From an uncultured Sulfurovum sp. (GTDB lineage: Bacteria > Campylobacterota > Campylobacteria > Campylobacterales > Sulfurovaceae), in assembly GCA_947313765.1 (NCBI GenBank), contig CAMZNQ010000302.1, positions 1 through 7,987 on the forward strand: DNA of 7,987 bases, written 5' to 3'. The notes below the pieces were generated by a model. That model saw only the letters and a list, made by a program, of their open reading frames with translations, did not search any database and was not told the origin of the DNA. Position numbers and translations under genes: made by a program. The first letter of the stretch is position 1. The number at the start of each line of letters is the position of its first letter. Shown here one piece after another: positions 5,570-7,987 of this stretch.

Positions 5570-7033
5570 ATGAGACTAATATTTATCTTTTTTTTACTAT
5601 TTGGCATATTAAATGCTGAAGCAACCATAGAAACAACTAAGAATACATATTTACAACAAGAAGAGGTTAAAGTTACTTTAACAGGTATGCTTGGAAACCC
5701 TCAAGATTGGGTAGGAGTCTATCCACAAGGAGCTTCAAATGCATGGGATAATATAGTTAAATGGAGTTGGACAGGTGGCATTATAGATGGAAATATTACT
5801 ATCGGTACTATACCTGTTGGAGATTATGAGGTAAGAGCATTTTTCAATAACTCTTTTGAAGTTGAAAGCTCTTATCCATTTTCTATAGAAGAGGGAGATT
5901 TAGATGTAAATATCTCAACAACAAAAAACTCTTATCTTCCAAATGAGGATGTAGTAGTTAATTTTTCAAATATGCTTGGAGATGTTAAAGATTGGATAGG
6001 AATTTATCCACAAGGAGCTTCAAATGATTGGGGAAATGTAGTTGCATGGAAATTTACAAATGCTTTAGTTGATGGAAATATAACATTTTCCAACTTAGCT
6101 GAAGGTAACTACTCGGTAAGAGCATTTTTTAGCAACTCATTCAATCTTGAAGCAAATAGCTCTTTTACCATTCAAGATGAAGAGGTTACTGTAGATGAGG
6201 TAACCCTTACTTTGAACAAAGAGGTATATGCACAAAATGAGCTAATCTATATAAATTATGACCATATGCAAGGTAACAATTTAGATTGGATAGCTATCTA
6301 TCCTGCTGGAGCAACCTACCATTTTGAGAATGTTATTGATTATAAATATACATGGGGAAATATATCAGGAGAGATAGCACTTGGTGGATTTCCACAAGGA
6401 GAGACGCTTCATGGTTTTACTCCCATGCCAAGATTATCAGCAGGTAATTATGAGATAAGAGCTTTCTTTAATAATACACTACATGCTGAAAAAATTGTTC
6501 CATTTACTGTAACAGAGCAACCTGTTGTATCAACAATGTATGAAGATGCAAATGGTTCTATATCTGAAGATTGGATACATGTATCTGGACCATATCCTCC
6601 AGTTTACTATAATGGAGTAGTTAGATTAAGAGCTAAATGGATTAATAAGTACACCAATACATCTGAATATACTTTACCTTTTGATGTGCCTAATACAACT
6701 CAAAAAGTTTTAGAGCTTGATGTTGGTGTGCAGGGTAGATGGACACCTCATTTCAATGTTGGAGTTATTGTTCAAACAACTAATGGTCAGAGAAGAATGC
6801 TTTGGGACTCATTTTTAAATCACTACAATGTTAGTGCAAATAAACAAGGTAATGTACTCTCCTATCCTACCTATGTAGATCTTCAAAGATATACTTCTAA
6901 GAGTAGAAAACATTTTAGAGTAAATGTTGATAAGTATCTGAAGATACTTGAACCAAACAATAAGGTAATATCTATTACAGACTTTTTTGCAACAGGTGGA
7001 GATTTGGATAATATCAAACTCTCTTCACACTAA
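5570..7033 (+). CDS. Exported protein with three tandem DW[IV]G-type beta modules and a C-terminal domain shared with its neighbour
   Basis: This 487-residue protein has a signal peptide of about 16 residues (MRLIFIFFLLFGILNA, cut before EA). Three modules follow at about 18-107, 111-201 and 209-315. Each runs Y-x-x-x-[ED], [FLY]-x-x-M-x-G, DW[IV][GA][IV]YP-x-GA[ST], N[IV][IV]-x-[WY], then Y-x-[VI]RAFFxN[ST]. Landmark DW pairs are at 46-47, 141-142 and 239-240; the RAFF Arg are 89, 184 and 297. Module 3 carries a 15-residue insertion (about 276-290). The pattern recalls Ig-like SKICH-type sandwiches (DWIG motif), by resemblance only. Residues 323-487 form a separate domain with WDSFLNH at 412-418 and FFATGGDLDNIKLS at 472-485, jelly-roll-like by inference. 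No catalytic motif, transmembrane anchor or sorting signal is visible. I do not know its function; cell-surface or matrix binding is a guess. Start supported by AAGGA 7 nt upstream. Confidence 0.82.
   Translation: MRLIFIFFLLFGILNAEATIETTKNTYLQQEEVKVTLTGMLGNPQDWVGVYPQGASNAWDNIVKWSWTGGIIDGNITIGTIPVGDYEVRAFFNNSFEVESSYPFSIEEGDLDVNISTTKNSYLPNEDVVVNFSNMLGDVKDWIGIYPQGASNDWGNVVAWKFTNALVDGNITFSNLAEGNYSVRAFFSNSFNLEANSSFTIQDEEVTVDEVTLTLNKEVYAQNELIYINYDHMQGNNLDWIAIYPAGATYHFENVIDYKYTWGNISGEIALGGFPQGETLHGFTPMPRLSAGNYEIRAFFNNTLHAEKIVPFTVTEQPVVSTMYEDANGSISEDWIHVSGPYPPVYYNGVVRLRAKWINKYTNTSEYTLPFDVPNTTQKVLELDVGVQGRWTPHFNVGVIVQTTNGQRRMLWDSFLNHYNVSANKQGNVLSYPTYVDLQRYTSKSRKHFRVNVDKYLKILEPNNKVISITDFFATGGDLDNIKLSSH
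5703..6026 (+). repeat. Direct repeat between modules 1 and 2 (285-bp period)
   Basis: DNA at 5703-5741 and 5988-6026 matches at 36 of 39 bases, including an identical 22-base run (5720-5741 and 6005-6026). A second identical stretch, GTAAGAGCATTTTT, recurs at 5831 and 6116. Both pairs are offset by exactly 285 bp, or 95 codons, the module length. Module 3 shares the protein motif but not this DNA identity, which points to a later duplication giving modules 1 and 2, or to gene conversion between them. Confidence 0.75.
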
Positions 7034-7981
7034 ATGAAAATCATAATCTATATCCTTTTTCTGATAACTATTATAGGTTGTGGAAGCTCCTCAAAAAAAG
7101 AGGAGACTCCACAAGTTAGCCATAATGTAGAGCTAACAACTCAAAATAAAAGTTACTTCACTAACGATAAAATCATAATAAATTTTAAAAATATGTCAGA
7201 AAATGATAATGATTGGATAGGTATATTTAAAAAAAATAGTAAAAATGAGTTCAAAAATATTATTCACAGAAGAGATACTAATGGCTTTAAAAATGGTAAA
7301 TTTATATTTGACCCCATAAAAGAGATAGGCTCTTATGAGGCTAGAGCATTCTTTAAAGACTCTTTGAAGTTAGAGGCATCTATCTCTTTTGACATAGTTT
7401 CAAAGAACTCTAAAAAATTTATAATGTATGAGGATGCAGAGAATAAAATATCCTCTAATTGGAGACAAATATCTGGTAGCTATCCTCCATTGAGGGCAAA
7501 AAATGGTTTTAAGAGTAGAGGTGCATTAGTTTTAACTCCTGAATGGATAGATAATTATAGAAACATATCAGAGTATCAGTTAGATATGAATAATAGTAAT
7601 CAAAAGATTTTAGAGATGGATATGGGAGGCTTAAAAGATTATCTTCTACCAAATGTGCATCAAAAAGGTTTTATCCAACACTATAAAGTTGGTATTAGAG
7701 TAACAACGTCAGATGGAGAACGTGGTATGATTTGGGATTCATTTTTTAATCATGGAGGAGTTGAACCTTTTAAAGATGGTAAATGGTTAAGCTATCCATC
7801 TCCTGTGGAACATGTAAGAGGGTTTGAAAATGTACCTAGTTTACCGATTGATAAATGGGTTCACTTTAGAGTTGATGTTGAAGAGGAGTTACATAAATTA
7901 GAACCTAGTAATAAGATTATCTCTATTGATACTTTTTTTGCAACAGGTGGTTTTTTAGATAATATTAAATTATCAAATTAA
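7034..7981 (+). CDS. Lipoprotein paralog with one DWIG module and the shared C-terminal domain
   Basis: This 315-residue protein has a lipoprotein signal (hydrophobic core IIIYILFLITI, lipobox IIGC, Cys16) followed by a polar linker GSSSKKEE. One module spans about 31-122, with DWIGIF at 60-65 and YEARAFF at 101-107, where YP-x-GA of the neighbour is degenerate (FKKNSK). The C-terminal domain, about 130-315, aligns end to end with that of the upstream protein: MYEDAE at 131-136, SGSYPP at 147-152, SEY, then MIWDSFFNHGG at 232-242, LSYPSP at 252-257, HFRVDVE at 277-283 and FFATGGFLDNIKLS at 301-314. An extra loop near 258-274 is absent upstream. The ATG follows the upstream stop directly (TAAATG) with no own ribosome site, so synthesis is probably coupled. 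Residue Gly17 after Cys16, not Asp, fits outer-membrane sorting by E. coli rules. Function unknown. Confidence 0.83.
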   Translation: MKIIIYILFLITIIGCGSSSKKEETPQVSHNVELTTQNKSYFTNDKIIINFKNMSENDNDWIGIFKKNSKNEFKNIIHRRDTNGFKNGKFIFDPIKEIGSYEARAFFKDSLKLEASISFDIVSKNSKKFIMYEDAENKISSNWRQISGSYPPLRAKNGFKSRGALVLTPEWIDNYRNISEYQLDMNNSNQKILEMDMGGLKDYLLPNVHQKGFIQHYKVGIRVTTSDGERGMIWDSFFNHGGVEPFKDGKWLSYPSPVEHVRGFENVPSLPIDKWVHFRVDVEEELHKLEPSNKIISIDTFFATGGFLDNIKLSN

Positions 7982-7987
7982 AAGATG

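Noticed and set aside
5410..5628. Minus-strand 72-codon hydrophobic open frame
   Set aside because: It has no ribosome site, overlaps the start and signal peptide of the well-supported plus-strand gene in antisense, and its Ile/Leu/Phe-rich content is what 12 percent GC spacer gives when read in any frame.

Overview
The window looks like chromosomal DNA from a low-GC Campylobacterota member, probably a free-living Sulfurimonas/Sulfurovum-type organism. The reasons are the AT-rich codon use, TATAAT-type -10 boxes without clear -35 boxes, and a gene for a protein with the PgbA-type N-terminal domain lying directly upstream of a glcD-type oxidase. That gene pair is one I recall from Helicobacter pylori. 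The genus is inferred, not proven.

Region by region: (1) Positions 1-1010 hold one minus-strand gene for a NimA-like flavin/PPOX-fold protein (245-838). It is bracketed by two inverted copies of a 41-bp REP-like hairpin element (105-145 and 874-914). The flanking DNA shows no other credible gene. (2) Positions 1011-4070 hold a tight three-gene minus-strand operon, in transcription order pgbA-like, glcD-like and mltB-like. It has a 4-bp ATGA overlap, then a 1-nt gap. A TATAAT box lies ahead of the first gene and a hairpin at the end contains the mltB stop codon. (3) Positions 4127-5299 hold a minus-strand, membrane-bound, three-histidine-box fatty acid desaturase. (4) Positions 5300-5569 are a very AT-rich divergent spacer with a 23-bp perfect palindrome. 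(5) Positions 5570-7981 hold a plus-strand pair of exported paralogs joined stop-to-start (TAAATG). The first is a 487-residue secreted protein with three tandem 'DW[IV]G-Y' beta-rich modules plus a C-terminal domain. The second is a 315-residue lipoprotein with one such module plus the same C-terminal domain.

The operon in region 2 concerns the cell envelope (lytic transglycosylase, exported PgbA-domain protein) with an FAD-linked 2-hydroxyacid oxidase between them. The desaturase adjusts membrane lipids. The paralog pair in region 5 is the least explained part. It looks like a two-protein envelope system, one partner soluble or secreted and one lipid-anchored, sharing modules I cannot assign to a characterised function. 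It is the best candidate for something undescribed.
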